DNA from: Modicisalibacter muralis
GTDB lineage: Bacteria; Pseudomonadota; Gammaproteobacteria; Pseudomonadales; Halomonadaceae
DNA: 64,000 nt
Reading direction: 5' to 3'
NCBI RefSeq assembly: GCF_900102945.1
Contig: NZ_FNGI01000004.1
Span: forward strand, 235,655-299,654
Each line of letters opens with the position of its first letter. Positions within the stretch are counted from its first letter, which is position 1. Below the pieces are notes generated by a model that searched no databases, was not told the origin of the DNA, and was given only the letters and a program-made list of their open reading frames with translations. Below are positions 9,290 to 18,529 of the stretch, piece after piece. A program made the position numbers and the translations under genes.

Positions 9290-10074
9290 TACCATATTCG
9301 CTCGAAGTCCTCGGCCTTGCGCACCTGCGCGTCGCGCTGAAATTCCAGCAATTTCGCATACTTGAGATAGGCATTGACGGCCGCCGAGAGCGCCACGGAA
9401 ACGCCGTCGATACCCGACATGAAACCGCGCTGAAAGAGATACTTGCGCACGAAGGCATTGCTGCCATGGATGAACGGCGACCAGGAATTGGCGCGCTTGC
9501 CTTTCAAATACATGATCTTGGCGGCGCGATTGGAAAAGCGCCCACTGGCCTTGCTGAACAGCTCGCCCAGATTGGCGAACGAATAATGCTCGAGGTCGGC
9601 ATCGAGCCGGCGTGGCTGGGTCGCCTGGACCGAGGCATGCTGGCGAGAGTTGGAAAACGCGGTGCGCTCGCGGTCGAAGAGTCGGATGCAATAATCGGGA
9701 TACCAGCCGCAGGTTTTTATCCAGCGCGAGCCGATGAAATTGCGCCGCCGGAAGGCGAATCCATCGTGCCCGGTGTTCGCCAGGTCGAGTGCCTGGATGG
9801 TGGCGATGGCCGCATCGGTCAGGCGTTCGTCGGCATCGATCGATAGGATCCAGCGGTGCGTCGCCTGCGCGGGGCCGACATTCTTTTGCGGGCCGTCACC
9901 CAGGTAGGGTTGTTCGATCACCCGCGCCCCGGCGGCCTCGGCCAGGCGGCAGGTGGCATCCGTCGAGCCCGAGTCGACGACGATGAGCTCATCGCAAACC
10001 GCGCTCATCGACGCCAGGCAGGTCTCGATGCACTCGGCTTCGTTGAGCGTGATGACTACGCCGGAAATCTTCAC
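9289..10074 (-). CDS. GT2-family glycosyltransferase, WaaE/KdtX-like
   Basis: The 261-residue protein starts MKISGVVITLNEAECIETCL, continues to DELIVVDSGSTDAT and has the DxD motif in SIDADERL at about residues 78-85. This is the architecture of the short WaaE/KdtX LPS-core beta-glycosyltransferases. The conserved WYPDYCIRLFDR segment of that group is present as well. It sits between yejM and the GT4 gene on the minus strand and shares its stop bases with the GT4 start. A core hexose transferase is likely; the sugar is unknown. Confidence 0.85.
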   Translation of the reverse strand: MKISGVVITLNEAECIETCLASMSAVCDELIVVDSGSTDATCRLAEAAGARVIEQPYLGDGPQKNVGPAQATHRWILSIDADERLTDAAIATIQALDLANTGHDGFAFRRRNFIGSRWIKTCGWYPDYCIRLFDRERTAFSNSRQHASVQATQPRRLDADLEHYSFANLGELFSKASGRFSNRAAKIMYLKGKRANSWSPFIHGSNAFVRKYLFQRGFMSGIDGVSVALSAAVNAYLKYAKLLEFQRDAQVRKAEDFERIW

Positions 10075-10128
10075 TCAGCCCCCTGTCAGGTCTGCCGTGC
10101 CGGATCGAGTGCGGCCACCCGTGTCACG

Positions 10129-11985
10129 TCAGGGCTTATAAAATTGTCTGAGCGCGTCCATCGCTTCGAATACGGCCGGCGAAAACGTCGGTTCGAGCGT
10201 ATTCAATTGCGGATCGACGACCTTCCAGCTACCTGTGCCGTCGATCACCGTGATGCGCTCGTCCTCGATGATGCCATAGTCCACATAGCTGCTCGATACG
10301 ACCCAGTCGCGATCCAGCGTGGGGTCGAGCATGTCATGGCCCTGACTGTAGTCGTCGAGCGGATTGGTGCAGCCCAGCACATGGCGCATCAGCGTTGGCA
10401 CCACGTCCAGATGACTGGTCGTGCCGCCGTGCTCGCCTGGGGCAATCCCGGGCCCGCTGAGAATCATCGGTACCTGGGTCTGCGGCGCGGCGAAGTGACT
10501 GTTGTGCCCCCAGTAGTTCTTGCCGAAATCGTTGAAGGATTGGCCGTGATCGCTGGTTACGACCAGTACGGTGTCCTGCCACTCGCCCTGTGCTTTCAGG
10601 TTCTCGATGACGCGCCCGATCAGCTTATCGTCGTAATGCACGGCGTTGCGGTGCAGGTTGCGATACGGCGTCGGGTCGGTGTCCGGGCCGAGTTCGAGAT
10701 AGTCCATCGATTCGGCGGCGGGCTGAAACGGCGACTGCGCCTGCGGGGGGACGCTGTAGCCGTGTGGCGCGTCATAGAACAACAGGCTGAACCAGGGTTC
10801 GTCCGGCGACTGCTGGCGTTGCTTGGCTTGCCAGGCCAGCCAGTCCTCGGTCATGTCGCGGTCGCGCTCGGCCGGGGTGTCGCCCTCGGAAGTCAGGCGC
10901 AGGTCGGGTACCGAGGCGAAGATCGTACGATCGAAGCCGACGCTATCCAGGCTGGCGGCGGAGAAGATACCCATGGCGTAGCTCTGCTGCTGCAATTCGC
11001 TGATCAGCAACGACGGTGTCTGGGTGTTATTGAGCAAGTGGTAGTAGTTGCCGGTCAGGCCGTAGAACAGGCTCATCATCCCGGTGCGGGTGCTGTTGCC
11101 GCCACTGTAATGATCGCGGTAGATCCGGCCGCGTTCGGCGAGTGCGGCATGCATCTGCGGCGTGACTCGTGGGCCGTACTCGTCCTGGCGCCAGGAATCG
11201 ATGACGATGAACAGCACATTGGGCGGGTTGTCGCCCGGCGTGCAGCTAAGCGGCGCCTTCGGCCAATTGAGGCTGTCGGCCTCACCGCTGGCGATGCCAA
11301 CGCGTTCGGCGCGCGCCGCGCGTGGGTCGAGCCAGTCGTGTTCTTTCATGAAATCCTTGGCCGTGGCCGGGAACAGCAGCGGAAAGATCCCGACCTGCTG
11401 GGTGACGCTGGTCCGGTAGCGGGCATCGGCAACCACATGGATGGCGTGGCTGGCGACCATCGCCAGCAACACTAGCGTGGCCATGCGCCATAGCGGTAGC
11501 CGCCGGGCCCGGCGCGATGCGAACAGGCGCCTGGCCAGCCAGGCTTCGAACAGCAATAGCCCCAGTGCGATACCCGCCACGCTAAGCCAGGTGGACAGGC
11601 TGAAATTGAAAATCTCGCCGTTCTTGTCATTCAAGAACAGCGATACCATGAAGTGATTGATATGAAAGCGGTATTGGGCATAAACGCCGGTATCCAGCAG
11701 CAATATCCACAACGCCGAGGTGGCCAGCAAGGCGGCCGGAATCCAGAGTATCCGGCGCGGCAACAGCAGCGCCAACAACCCCAGCGGAAGCCAGGCGAGC
11801 AGCACCAGCAAGCCAAAATGACCGACCCAGGTCAGGATCAGGTAGCTGATGCCCAGCGGATCGCTGGGCGTCTCCAGATAGGGCACGTAGCGCAGGGCGA
11901 TGGCCCACACCAGCAACAGGTTGGCCAAGGCGAAAACCAGGCTGGCGCGCAGGCGCCGTCTGCGCCGGGAAGTGAAGTCGTCCAT
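10129..11985 (-). CDS. yejM: YejM/PbgA/LapC-like inner-membrane sulfatase-fold protein
   Basis: 618 residues: about five N-terminal membrane helices (residues ~15-190, DUF3413-like) followed by a periplasmic sulfatase-fold domain (NVLFIVIDSWRQDEYG, SGGNSTRTGMMSLFYGL, TSDHGQSFNDFG, WGHNSHF). E. coli YejM (586 residues) senses LPS and controls LpxC turnover through LapB-FtsH. The length, layout and LPS setting agree with that. It starts 7 bp after the kdkA stop, so it is in the same minus-strand operon, linking LPS control with core assembly. A true hydrolase or transferase role is less likely. Confidence 0.83.
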   Translation of the reverse strand: MDDFTSRRRRRLRASLVFALANLLLVWAIALRYVPYLETPSDPLGISYLILTWVGHFGLLVLLAWLPLGLLALLLPRRILWIPAALLATSALWILLLDTGVYAQYRFHINHFMVSLFLNDKNGEIFNFSLSTWLSVAGIALGLLLFEAWLARRLFASRRARRLPLWRMATLVLLAMVASHAIHVVADARYRTSVTQQVGIFPLLFPATAKDFMKEHDWLDPRAARAERVGIASGEADSLNWPKAPLSCTPGDNPPNVLFIVIDSWRQDEYGPRVTPQMHAALAERGRIYRDHYSGGNSTRTGMMSLFYGLTGNYYHLLNNTQTPSLLISELQQQSYAMGIFSAASLDSVGFDRTIFASVPDLRLTSEGDTPAERDRDMTEDWLAWQAKQRQQSPDEPWFSLLFYDAPHGYSVPPQAQSPFQPAAESMDYLELGPDTDPTPYRNLHRNAVHYDDKLIGRVIENLKAQGEWQDTVLVVTSDHGQSFNDFGKNYWGHNSHFAAPQTQVPMILSGPGIAPGEHGGTTSHLDVVPTLMRHVLGCTNPLDDYSQGHDMLDPTLDRDWVVSSSYVDYGIIEDERITVIDGTGSWKVVDPQLNTLEPTFSPAVFEAMDALRQFYKP

Positions 11986-11992
11986 GAGTGAA

Positions 11993-12760
11993 TTACGTAA
12001 CCGTAGTGGGTGAATGATAACCGTGGAGCACCCGGTTCAATAGGTTCTTTCCCTGGTCGGGGGCAAAGCGCTCCAGCGAGCGTTCGAGGCGCCGCAGGTT
12101 GGCCTCGCGCCAGCGGCCGGGCTGGCGCAACCGGCAGCGGTCGAGGTCGATCAGCCAGACGCGCTCGTCCGGCGTGACGAGCAGGTTGCGCGCGTTCAGA
12201 TCGACATGATCGAGGCCGGCATCGTGAAAGCACCGGATCGTCGCGCCGACCCGCTCGAGCAGCGCCGTATCGGCCCGTGGCAAGGACTCGGCCAGGGCCC
12301 GGGCGCCGGGCAGGCGCACGGTGAGCAGCGCCGCCGCGTAGCTAAGGCCATGGCGGCGTACATGGGCCGCTACCGGTGCCGGCACCGGCAGGCCACGCGC
12401 ATGCAACTCGGCGGTCAGGCGCAATTCGCGAAAGCCGCGGGTGCGCGCAAGGCCGGTCCATACATAGCGCGATTCGCTCAGGCGCGCCGCCATGCCGCCG
12501 CGCCGGTAAGGCCGCAGCACCCACTGCTGGCCACCGATACCCAGCAGGCTAGGGTCGACGAACAGGCTGGCGCCGCGCCCTGGCGCCTCGCCGGTCACCG
12601 CATCGTGGTCGCGCCAGAATGCCGGCGTGAACCAGGCCGGAATCGGGCTGACAGGATGCTGCCCGGCAGGTGCCATTTGTGGCGTGCCCACCGGGCCACG
12701 TAGAATGCCATCATCGGTTAGAATGAAATCCTTTCCCATCTGGAATGTTGCCAACCGCAT
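11993..12760 (-). CDS. kdkA: 3-deoxy-D-manno-octulosonic acid (Kdo) kinase
   Basis: The 255-residue protein kinase-like fold contains HVDLNARNLLVTPDERVWLIDLDRC, i.e. the HxDLNxxN catalytic loop and DLD metal site of the KdkA/WaaP family. KdkA phosphorylates Kdo of the inner core. The ATG at 12760 has AGAGGA six bases upstream and is preferred over the internal ATG at 12739. Its start codon occupies 12758-12760, while the divergent heptosyltransferase starts at 12759: the two ATGs share the CATG palindrome. Confidence 0.87.
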   Translation of the reverse strand: MRLATFQMGKDFILTDDGILRGPVGTPQMAPAGQHPVSPIPAWFTPAFWRDHDAVTGEAPGRGASLFVDPSLLGIGGQQWVLRPYRRGGMAARLSESRYVWTGLARTRGFRELRLTAELHARGLPVPAPVAAHVRRHGLSYAAALLTVRLPGARALAESLPRADTALLERVGATIRCFHDAGLDHVDLNARNLLVTPDERVWLIDLDRCRLRQPGRWREANLRRLERSLERFAPDQGKNLLNRVLHGYHSPTTVT

Positions 12761-13853
12761 GAAGCATCCTCTGCCTGTCCGTCCCGCGCACCTATGTGTG
12801 CTGCGACTCTCCGCGCTGGGTGATGTCTGCAATCTGGTCCCCACCGTGCGCGCCTTGCAACGCCAGTGGCCACAAGCCCGTATCACCTGGATTATCGGCA
12901 AGGCCGAGCATAGTCTACTTTCCGGCTTGTCCGGGGTCGAGTTCGTGGTCTACGACAAGGCCAGCGGCCTGGCCGGCATGCGTGAGATATGGCGACGCCT
13001 GGCCGATACTCGCTTCGATGCGCTGCTGCATATGCAGCAGGCGCTGCGCGCCAGCGCCCTCTCGCTGGGCCTCAAGGCCAACGTGCGCGTGGGCTTCGAC
13101 AAGGCCCGCGCCAAGGATTGGCAGCATTGGTTCACCCATCGCCAACTCGCGCCACACTCGCGCGCGCACGTACTCGAATCGTTCATGGATTTTGCACGCT
13201 TGCTGGGCGTCGATGACACCACCCTCGAATGGAACCTGCCGGTGCCGGATAGCGCCCATGGCGAGGCCAGGCGGCTGGCCGGCGACGCGCCCTATGCGCT
13301 GATCAGCCCCTGCGCCAATCCGCGCCTGCGCAACTTCCGCAATTGGTCGGCCGAAGGCTATGCCACGCTGATCGAGCACCTGTGGAACCAGCATGGGCTG
13401 AAGACGTTGCTCAGCGGCGGTGGCAGCATCCAGGAGCGCGAGATGGGCGAGCGCATTCGCGCCCTGGCCGCGCCGGAAGCGGTGATCGATGCTATCGGCG
13501 CGAGCTCGCTCAAGGGCTTGCTGGCGCTGATCGCGCGGGCCCGCGTGGTGATCGCCCCGGACTCGGGGCCGGTGCATATGGCCAATGCGCTGGGCACGCC
13601 GACGGTGGGCCTCTACGCCACCACCAACCCCGACCGCGCGGCGCCCTACTGCTGGCGCGAACATGTCGTCAATCGCTACCCCGATGCGGTGCGCGCCTAC
13701 CTGCACAAGGGCCTCGACGAGGTTCCCTGGGGCCAGCGGGTGCGCCACCCCGACGCCATGACACTGATTCGCGCGGATGACGTCATCGAGCGAATCGACG
13801 CCGTGCTGGCCCTTCCTCCCCGTGACCGCGTGATACCGGAGCCGCGCCAATGA
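12759..13853 (+). CDS. GT9-family heptosyltransferase (WaaC-like)
   Basis: 364 residues with [22 protein letters not shown] at the N-terminus (GT9 'SALGDV' loop) and [22 protein letters not shown] in the donor domain. The GT9 assignment is firm; heptosyltransferase I (WaaC) is likely because waaF is present separately, but a third heptose transferase is possible. There is no obvious Shine-Dalgarno sequence before the ATG at 12759. Upstream in-frame ATGs lie inside kdkA and are unlikely starts. The stop overlaps the hldE start (ATGA), giving the operon waaC-like-hldE-waaA. Confidence 0.85.
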   Translation: MKHPLPVRPAHLCVLRLSALGDVCNLVPTVRALQRQWPQARITWIIGKAEHSLLSGLSGVEFVVYDKASGLAGMREIWRRLADTRFDALLHMQQALRASALSLGLKANVRVGFDKARAKDWQHWFTHRQLAPHSRAHVLESFMDFARLLGVDDTTLEWNLPVPDSAHGEARRLAGDAPYALISPCANPRLRNFRNWSAEGYATLIEHLWNQHGLKTLLSGGGSIQEREMGERIRALAAPEAVIDAIGASSLKGLLALIARARVVIAPDSGPVHMANALGTPTVGLYATTNPDRAAPYCWREHVVNRYPDAVRAYLHKGLDEVPWGQRVRHPDAMTLIRADDVIERIDAVLALPPRDRVIPEPRQ

Positions 13854-15280
13854 AGCTCGATTTTACCGCCCTGGAACAGGCCCGCCTGCTGGTGGTGGGC
13901 GATGTCATGCTCGACCGCTACTGGCATGGCGGCACCTGGCGCATCTCGCCGGAGGCGCCGGTACCGGTGGTACGCGTCGGTGAAACCGAGGATCGCCCCG
14001 GCGGCGCCGCCAACGTGGCGCTGAACATCGCCTCGCTGGGCGGCCATGTGGCATTGGCCGGCGTGGTCGGCGGCGACACCAACGCCGACCTGCTCAAGAC
14101 CCGCCTCGAGCATTCCGATGTAAGCACTCACTTTCAGTGCAGCGGCGAAATTCCGACGATTACCAAGCTAAGAGTGATGAGCCGTAACCAGCAGTTGATC
14201 CGCCTCGATTTCGAGGAAGGCCTCGGCGGGATCGACACCCGGGAGCTGCTCGACCGGGTCGCGGCCGCGCTGCCGGAGACCGATCTGGTGATTCTCTCGG
14301 ACTACGGCAAGGGCACGCTCAACCGGATCGAGGAACTGATCGCCCGCATTCGCGCCGCGGGCAAGCGCGTGCTGGTCGATCCCAAGGGCAGTGATTTCAG
14401 CCGCTATCGTGGCGCCAGCGTGATCACGCCCAACTTCGGCGAATTCGAGACGGTGGTCGGGCCATGCCGCGATGACGCCGAACTCGCCGAAAAGGGCCAG
14501 CGCCTGCGTGCTGAGCTGGAACTCGAGGCGCTGCTGATCACCCGCAGCGAGAAAGGCATGACGCTGATTCGCGAGGGCCATGAGCCGCTGCATTTGCCGA
14601 CCCATGCCCGCGAGGTGTTCGATGTCACCGGCGCCGGCGACACCGTGATCGGTGTGCTTGGGTTGGCGCTGGCCGCCGGCCACGGCTTCCCCGAGGCGAT
14701 GACCCTGGCCAACCTCGCCGCCGGCCTGGTGGTCGCCAAGCCCGGCACCGCGACACTCTCGATCGCCGAGCTTTACACCGCGCTGCATGGCGACAAGCTC
14801 GCCGAGTTCGGGATGACCAGTGAAGCGCGGCTGATCGACGCCGTGCGTGCCGCCCAGGCGCGTGGCGAGCGAGTGGTCATGACCAACGGCTGCTTCGATA
14901 TACTGCACGCGGGGCATGTCGCCTATCTCGAACAGGCCCGGCGGCTCGGCGACCGCTTGATCGTGGCGGTCAACGACGATGCCTCGATCGCCCGCCTGAA
15001 GGGGCCAAGCCGGCCGATCAACCCATTGCTGCGACGGATGCAGGTGCTCGCCGGGCTGGGCGCAGTGGACTGGGTGGTGCCGTTCGCTGAGGATACCCCG
15101 GCGCGGCTGATCGAGGCGGTGTTGCCCGATGTGCTGGTCAAGGGTGGCGACTATCAGCCCGAGCAAATCGCCGGTGGCGAAGCGGTGCTTGCCAATGGCG
15201 GCGAGGTCAAGGTATTGGGTTTCGAGGATGGCGTCTCGACCACAGCGATGATTGCCACCATTCTCGACCGCGAGCGCTAG
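13850..15280 (+). CDS. hldE: Bifunctional heptose 7-phosphate kinase / heptose 1-phosphate adenylyltransferase
   Basis: At 476 residues this matches full-length HldE. Residues 1 to ~320 form a PfkB/ribokinase domain ([15 protein letters not shown] near the start, [11 protein letters not shown] near residue 262). Residues ~340-476 form the nucleotidyltransferase, with [13 protein letters not shown] carrying the HxGH motif at 353-356. The enzyme makes ADP-D,D-heptose, the substrate of HldD. It overlaps its upstream neighbour by 4 bp (ATGA) and is followed at once by waaA. Confidence 0.97.
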   Translation: MKLDFTALEQARLLVVGDVMLDRYWHGGTWRISPEAPVPVVRVGETEDRPGGAANVALNIASLGGHVALAGVVGGDTNADLLKTRLEHSDVSTHFQCSGEIPTITKLRVMSRNQQLIRLDFEEGLGGIDTRELLDRVAAALPETDLVILSDYGKGTLNRIEELIARIRAAGKRVLVDPKGSDFSRYRGASVITPNFGEFETVVGPCRDDAELAEKGQRLRAELELEALLITRSEKGMTLIREGHEPLHLPTHAREVFDVTGAGDTVIGVLGLALAAGHGFPEAMTLANLAAGLVVAKPGTATLSIAELYTALHGDKLAEFGMTSEARLIDAVRAAQARGERVVMTNGCFDILHAGHVAYLEQARRLGDRLIVAVNDDASIARLKGPSRPINPLLRRMQVLAGLGAVDWVVPFAEDTPARLIEAVLPDVLVKGGDYQPEQIAGGEAVLANGGEVKVLGFEDGVSTTAMIATILDRER

Positions 15281-15281
15281 C

Positions 15282-16589
15282 GTGCCCCGGCTGATTGGCA
15301 GCAGGCGCTGGCCCCGCTGGCTGTATAACGCGGCGCTCTGCGCGCTGGCGCCGTTGATCTGGCGGCGCGTATGGCGCGAGAGTTCGCCCGGGCATCCGCG
15401 CCGCGAAAGGCTGGGCCTGATCGAGACGACTCCCCCCGAGCTGGCGGTGATCTGGCTGCATGCCGCCTCGGTCGGCGAGGTACTGGCCGCCCGTCCGCTG
15501 ATCGAAGCATTGCAGGGTCGCTATCCCGATCACCGTCTGGTCGTTACCACGATGACCGCAACCGGCGCCGAGCGCGTCGCGGCGTTGGCGAGAACCGCTG
15601 AAAATTCAGGCCCTTTAGGCGAAGTGAGTCATTACTTCGTGCCGTTGGATTTTCCCGGCGCCGCAAACCGCTTCGTGACCCGCTTGCGCCCGACGCTGGC
15701 GATCTTCTTCGAGACCGAGCTGTGGCCGAACCTGCTGCATGCCTGCCACCGGCACGCTGTGCCGGTGGCGGTGGTCAACGGGCGGCTGTCCGCCAAGGCC
15801 ATGCGCGGTTATCGGCGTATCGGCGCGCTGATGGCGACCGCGCTATGCCATGTCGATTGGCTGGCCGCCAAGTCGACAGCGGATGCCGAGCGCTTTCGGC
15901 GACTCGGCATGGCCGGCGAGCGCATTACCACGGTCGGCTCACTGAAGTTCGATATCGGCCTCAACCATGATGTTTGCGCTGATAGTGAGCGCTTACGTAC
16001 ATCGTTGGGAGAGCGACCGATATGGATCGCCGGATCGACCCATCCCGGTGAAGACGAACAGGTACTGGCGGCCCACGCCCTGCTGCGCCAGCACCACCCC
16101 ACTGCCCTGCTGATACTGGTGCCAAGACACCCGCGGCGCTTCGATGACGTTGCCAGGCTATGTGAAAGCCAGGGCGAACGCCTGGCGCGGCGCTCGCAGG
16201 GCGAGAGTGTCGAGGCCGACACTACGGTCTACCTGGGCGATAGCATGGGCGAGCTCTCGATGCTGTATGGCGCCGCGGATATCGCCTTCGTCGGTGGCAG
16301 CCTGGTGCCGATCGGCGGCCACAACCTGCTCGAACCCGCCGCGCTGGGCGTGCCGGTGCTGAGCGGCCCCGAGCTTGCCAATTTCGGCGATGTGGCCGAG
16401 GTGCTGCACGCTGCCGATGCGCTGACCGAGGTGGCCGATGCCACTGAGCTCGGCGAGGCGCTGATCGCCCTGCTCGATGACCCCAGCGAACGCCAGCGCC
16501 GGGCCGCCGCCGGTCGTGCGGCGATCGAGGCCAATCGCGGCGCACTAACGCGAACGCTGGCGGGGCTGGCGAAACTTCTGCGTCAATAA
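15282..16589 (+). CDS. waaA: 3-deoxy-D-manno-octulosonic acid transferase (Kdo transferase)
   Basis: This is a 435-residue membrane-anchored GT30 enzyme. It has an N-terminal hydrophobic helix (LYNAALCALAPLIWRRVW), the conserved WLHAASVGEVLAARPLIEAL with the catalytic base region, and IAGSTHPGEDEQ and VGGSLVPIGGHNLLEPAALG in the donor domain. It adds Kdo to lipid IVA. The start is placed at the GTG at 15282, one base after the hldE stop; a TTG at 15252 would lengthen it by ten residues into hldE. Confidence 0.94.
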   Translation: MPRLIGSRRWPRWLYNAALCALAPLIWRRVWRESSPGHPRRERLGLIETTPPELAVIWLHAASVGEVLAARPLIEALQGRYPDHRLVVTTMTATGAERVAALARTAENSGPLGEVSHYFVPLDFPGAANRFVTRLRPTLAIFFETELWPNLLHACHRHAVPVAVVNGRLSAKAMRGYRRIGALMATALCHVDWLAAKSTADAERFRRLGMAGERITTVGSLKFDIGLNHDVCADSERLRTSLGERPIWIAGSTHPGEDEQVLAAHALLRQHHPTALLILVPRHPRRFDDVARLCESQGERLARRSQGESVEADTTVYLGDSMGELSMLYGAADIAFVGGSLVPIGGHNLLEPAALGVPVLSGPELANFGDVAEVLHAADALTEVADATELGEALIALLDDPSERQRRAAAGRAAIEANRGALTRTLAGLAKLLRQ

Positions 16590-16661
16590 TCGGTCACAAT
16601 CGCCGGCTACGATACTTCTAGTCCTTCATATATCGTTGAAACAGAAATGCCGCGGTGAGTT

Positions 16662-17603
16662 ATGCACGCACTTCAGAAAAGTAGAAAGCTATGCTTTTAC
16701 TCCGCAGGTCTGGCACAACTCCTGGCACCGGATCGCCTTTTCCGCAGTCGGTTGGACCGTCTTCTCGACACACTTGACGCAAGTGAGGTCGATTATGTCT
16801 TCGATAGGGTCAATTTTTACAACAAAGTCTCCAGTTGGTTCGATGTCGATAATCACGCTACCCGCGTGTCGGATTTCAAATATGAAAAGCGGGGTGCCTA
16901 TTATCTCGACACCAAGCGAGTGGTGAGGTATTTCGATCCCGATCTCAGGTTTTCCTATCTGTTCGGTGATATCACGGAGGTGCCGGAATCACCGAAAATC
17001 GTCAAGAGCCGGCCTATTTCCGGTGGGAATGCCAATTCGGTACTTCTCAAACTGAATAAAATACGCCACTTCAATTTCGTCAGCGACGATCAGCAATTCA
17101 CGGATAAGCGCGACCGGATCGTCTGGCGCGGAAAATGCTTCAAGGCCTCGAGAGAAGCAATCGTCAAGCGCCTGCATGACCGGCCAGGCCACGACATTGG
17201 TCAGGTCGATGAGAGCAAGAAACATCAACCGGACTATCGGCCCTTCCTGTCCATCAGGGAGCAGTTGAGGAACAAGTTCGTGCTGAGCCTCGAGGGCAAG
17301 GACGTCGCGACCAATCTCAAGTGGATCATGTCGTCGAACTCGCTGTGCTTCATGCCCAAGCCAAGGTTTGAAACCTGGTTCATGGAAGGCCAGCTCATGC
17401 CATCGAAGCATTACGTGCCGTTAAAGGAAGACTGCTCGGATATCGAAGAGAAAATGGACTATTACTCGGCAAATACCGATGAGGCGCTTGAAATAATAAA
17501 GAACGCCAATCGGCACGTCGAGCAGTTCAAGAACAAGCGCCGCGAGCGGCTTATCTCGCTATTGGTGCTCAGGAAATACTTCGAGCGCTCGGGACAGATA
17601 TAG
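16662..17603 (+). CDS. GT90 (CAP10-like) LPS glycosyltransferase
   Basis: The 313-residue protein carries the CAP10/'lipopolysaccharide A' pattern. RIVWRGKCF precedes SREAIVKRL. Then come HQPDYRPFLSIREQLRNKFVL, SLEGKDVATNLKWIMSSNS, and FETWFMEGQLMPSKHYVPLKEDCSDIEEKM. GT90 members such as Haemophilus/Pasteurella LpsA-type proteins transfer glucose, galactose or xylose to LPS core or capsule. Base composition is clearly lower in GC than in waaA, a hint of transfer. A GGTGAG precedes the ATG. It closes the LPS locus and faces rpiA. Confidence 0.82.
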   Translation: MHALQKSRKLCFYSAGLAQLLAPDRLFRSRLDRLLDTLDASEVDYVFDRVNFYNKVSSWFDVDNHATRVSDFKYEKRGAYYLDTKRVVRYFDPDLRFSYLFGDITEVPESPKIVKSRPISGGNANSVLLKLNKIRHFNFVSDDQQFTDKRDRIVWRGKCFKASREAIVKRLHDRPGHDIGQVDESKKHQPDYRPFLSIREQLRNKFVLSLEGKDVATNLKWIMSSNSLCFMPKPRFETWFMEGQLMPSKHYVPLKEDCSDIEEKMDYYSANTDEALEIIKNANRHVEQFKNKRRERLISLLVLRKYFERSGQI

Positions 17604-17630
17604 CCGCATGGCCTGCGACAAGGTCTTCCT

Positions 17631-17656
17631 GCATGAGGGCTCGATGGCCCTCATGC
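17631..17656. terminator. Hairpin between convergent GT90 gene and rpiA
   Basis: GCATGAGGGC pairs perfectly with GCCCTCATGC across a 6-nt loop. It is in the 72-bp gap between two convergent genes, so a bidirectional terminator is likely although no T-run follows. Confidence 0.5.
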
Positions 17657-17675
17657 CTTGCAAGGCGTCGGCCAA

Positions 17676-18347
17676 TCAGCGGGTGATACGCTCGACGCCG
17701 TGTTCGCCGCCGAGTAGCAACACATCGGCGCAACGCGCGGCGAACAGACCGTTGGTGACCACGCCGACGATGTTGTTGAGCTCGGCCTCGATGCGCCTGG
17801 GTTCCTCGATCAGCAAGTCGTAACAGTCGAGAATCTGGTTGCCGTTGTCGGTGATCACGCCCTCGCGGTAGGCCGGCGTAATGCCTCGCTTGACCAGCTC
17901 GCGGGCGACGTAGGAGCGAGCCATGGGGATCACCTCGATGGGTAGCGGGAAGCCGCCCAGTACCTCGACGCGCTTGCTTGCGTCGGCAATGCACACGAAA
18001 CGCTCGGCGCAGGCGGCAACGACCTTCTCGCGGGTCAATGCCGCGCCGCCACCCTTGATCATTTCCAGGCGCGGGTTGATCTCGTCGGCCCCATCGACGT
18101 AGACCGGCACCGTGCCGACGTGATTGAGCTCGAAGACATCGATGCCGTGGCCCTTCAGGCGCTCGGCGGTGGCCTGGGAGCTGGCCACCGCGCCGCGAAA
18201 GTCATGGCGCAGGTCGGCTAGCAGGTCGATGAAATGATTGGCGGTGGAGCCGGTACCCACGCCGATTACGCTGTCGCTGGCGAGCAGGGGCCGGATTTCG
18301 TCGATGGCCGCGGCGGCGACAGCGCGCTTGAGCTGATCCTGATTCAT
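17676..18347 (-). CDS. rpiA: Ribose-5-phosphate isomerase A
   Basis: This 223-residue protein shows the RpiA landmarks [15 protein letters not shown] (phosphate-binding loop), [26 protein letters not shown] (catalytic Asp/Glu and Lys) and [14 protein letters not shown]. coli RpiA is 219 residues. It interconverts ribose 5-phosphate and ribulose 5-phosphate in the pentose phosphate pathway. It diverges from ilvA, an arrangement also seen in Pseudomonas. Confidence 0.97.
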   Translation of the reverse strand: MNQDQLKRAVAAAAIDEIRPLLASDSVIGVGTGSTANHFIDLLADLRHDFRGAVASSQATAERLKGHGIDVFELNHVGTVPVYVDGADEINPRLEMIKGGGAALTREKVVAACAERFVCIADASKRVEVLGGFPLPIEVIPMARSYVARELVKRGITPAYREGVITDNGNQILDCYDLLIEEPRRIEAELNNIVGVVTNGLFAARCADVLLLGGEHGVERITR

Positions 18348-18490
18348 GAGAAGACTCGTTGAAAGGTGGCGAAAGATGCCATTATAGGCGACCCGCCACC
18401 GCTATGGGTGAGACTGGACGCCAACATCATGGCTCTGATATCAATAAGGGTTGCCCTACCCAGGTATCCCGCCCTCGCCCGCGCGATTTT

Positions 18491-18526
18491 CAGGACATAG
18501 GTTTCAAGACATAGGTTTCAGGACAT
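18491..18526 (+). repeat. 14-bp tandem repeat (2.6 copies) covering the ilvA ribosome-binding site
   Basis: Units CAGGACATAGGTTT (18491-18504), CAAGACATAGGTTT (18505-18518) and a partial CAGGACAT (18519-18526) run straight into the ilvA leader. The last unit supplies the AGGA that lies six bases before the ilvA ATG, so the repeat duplicates the Shine-Dalgarno region. Confidence 0.8.
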
Positions 18527-18529
18527 CCG

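Noticed and set aside
9290..9691. N-terminal extension of the GT4 gene up to 9691
   Set aside because: The extension lies wholly within the GT2 coding sequence in another frame, and the GT4 domain begins exactly at the TAATG junction.
9856..11475. A 539-codon plus-strand open frame opposite yejM
   Set aside because: Antisense to a gene with clear membrane and sulfatase motifs; no ribosome-binding site and no recognisable domain.
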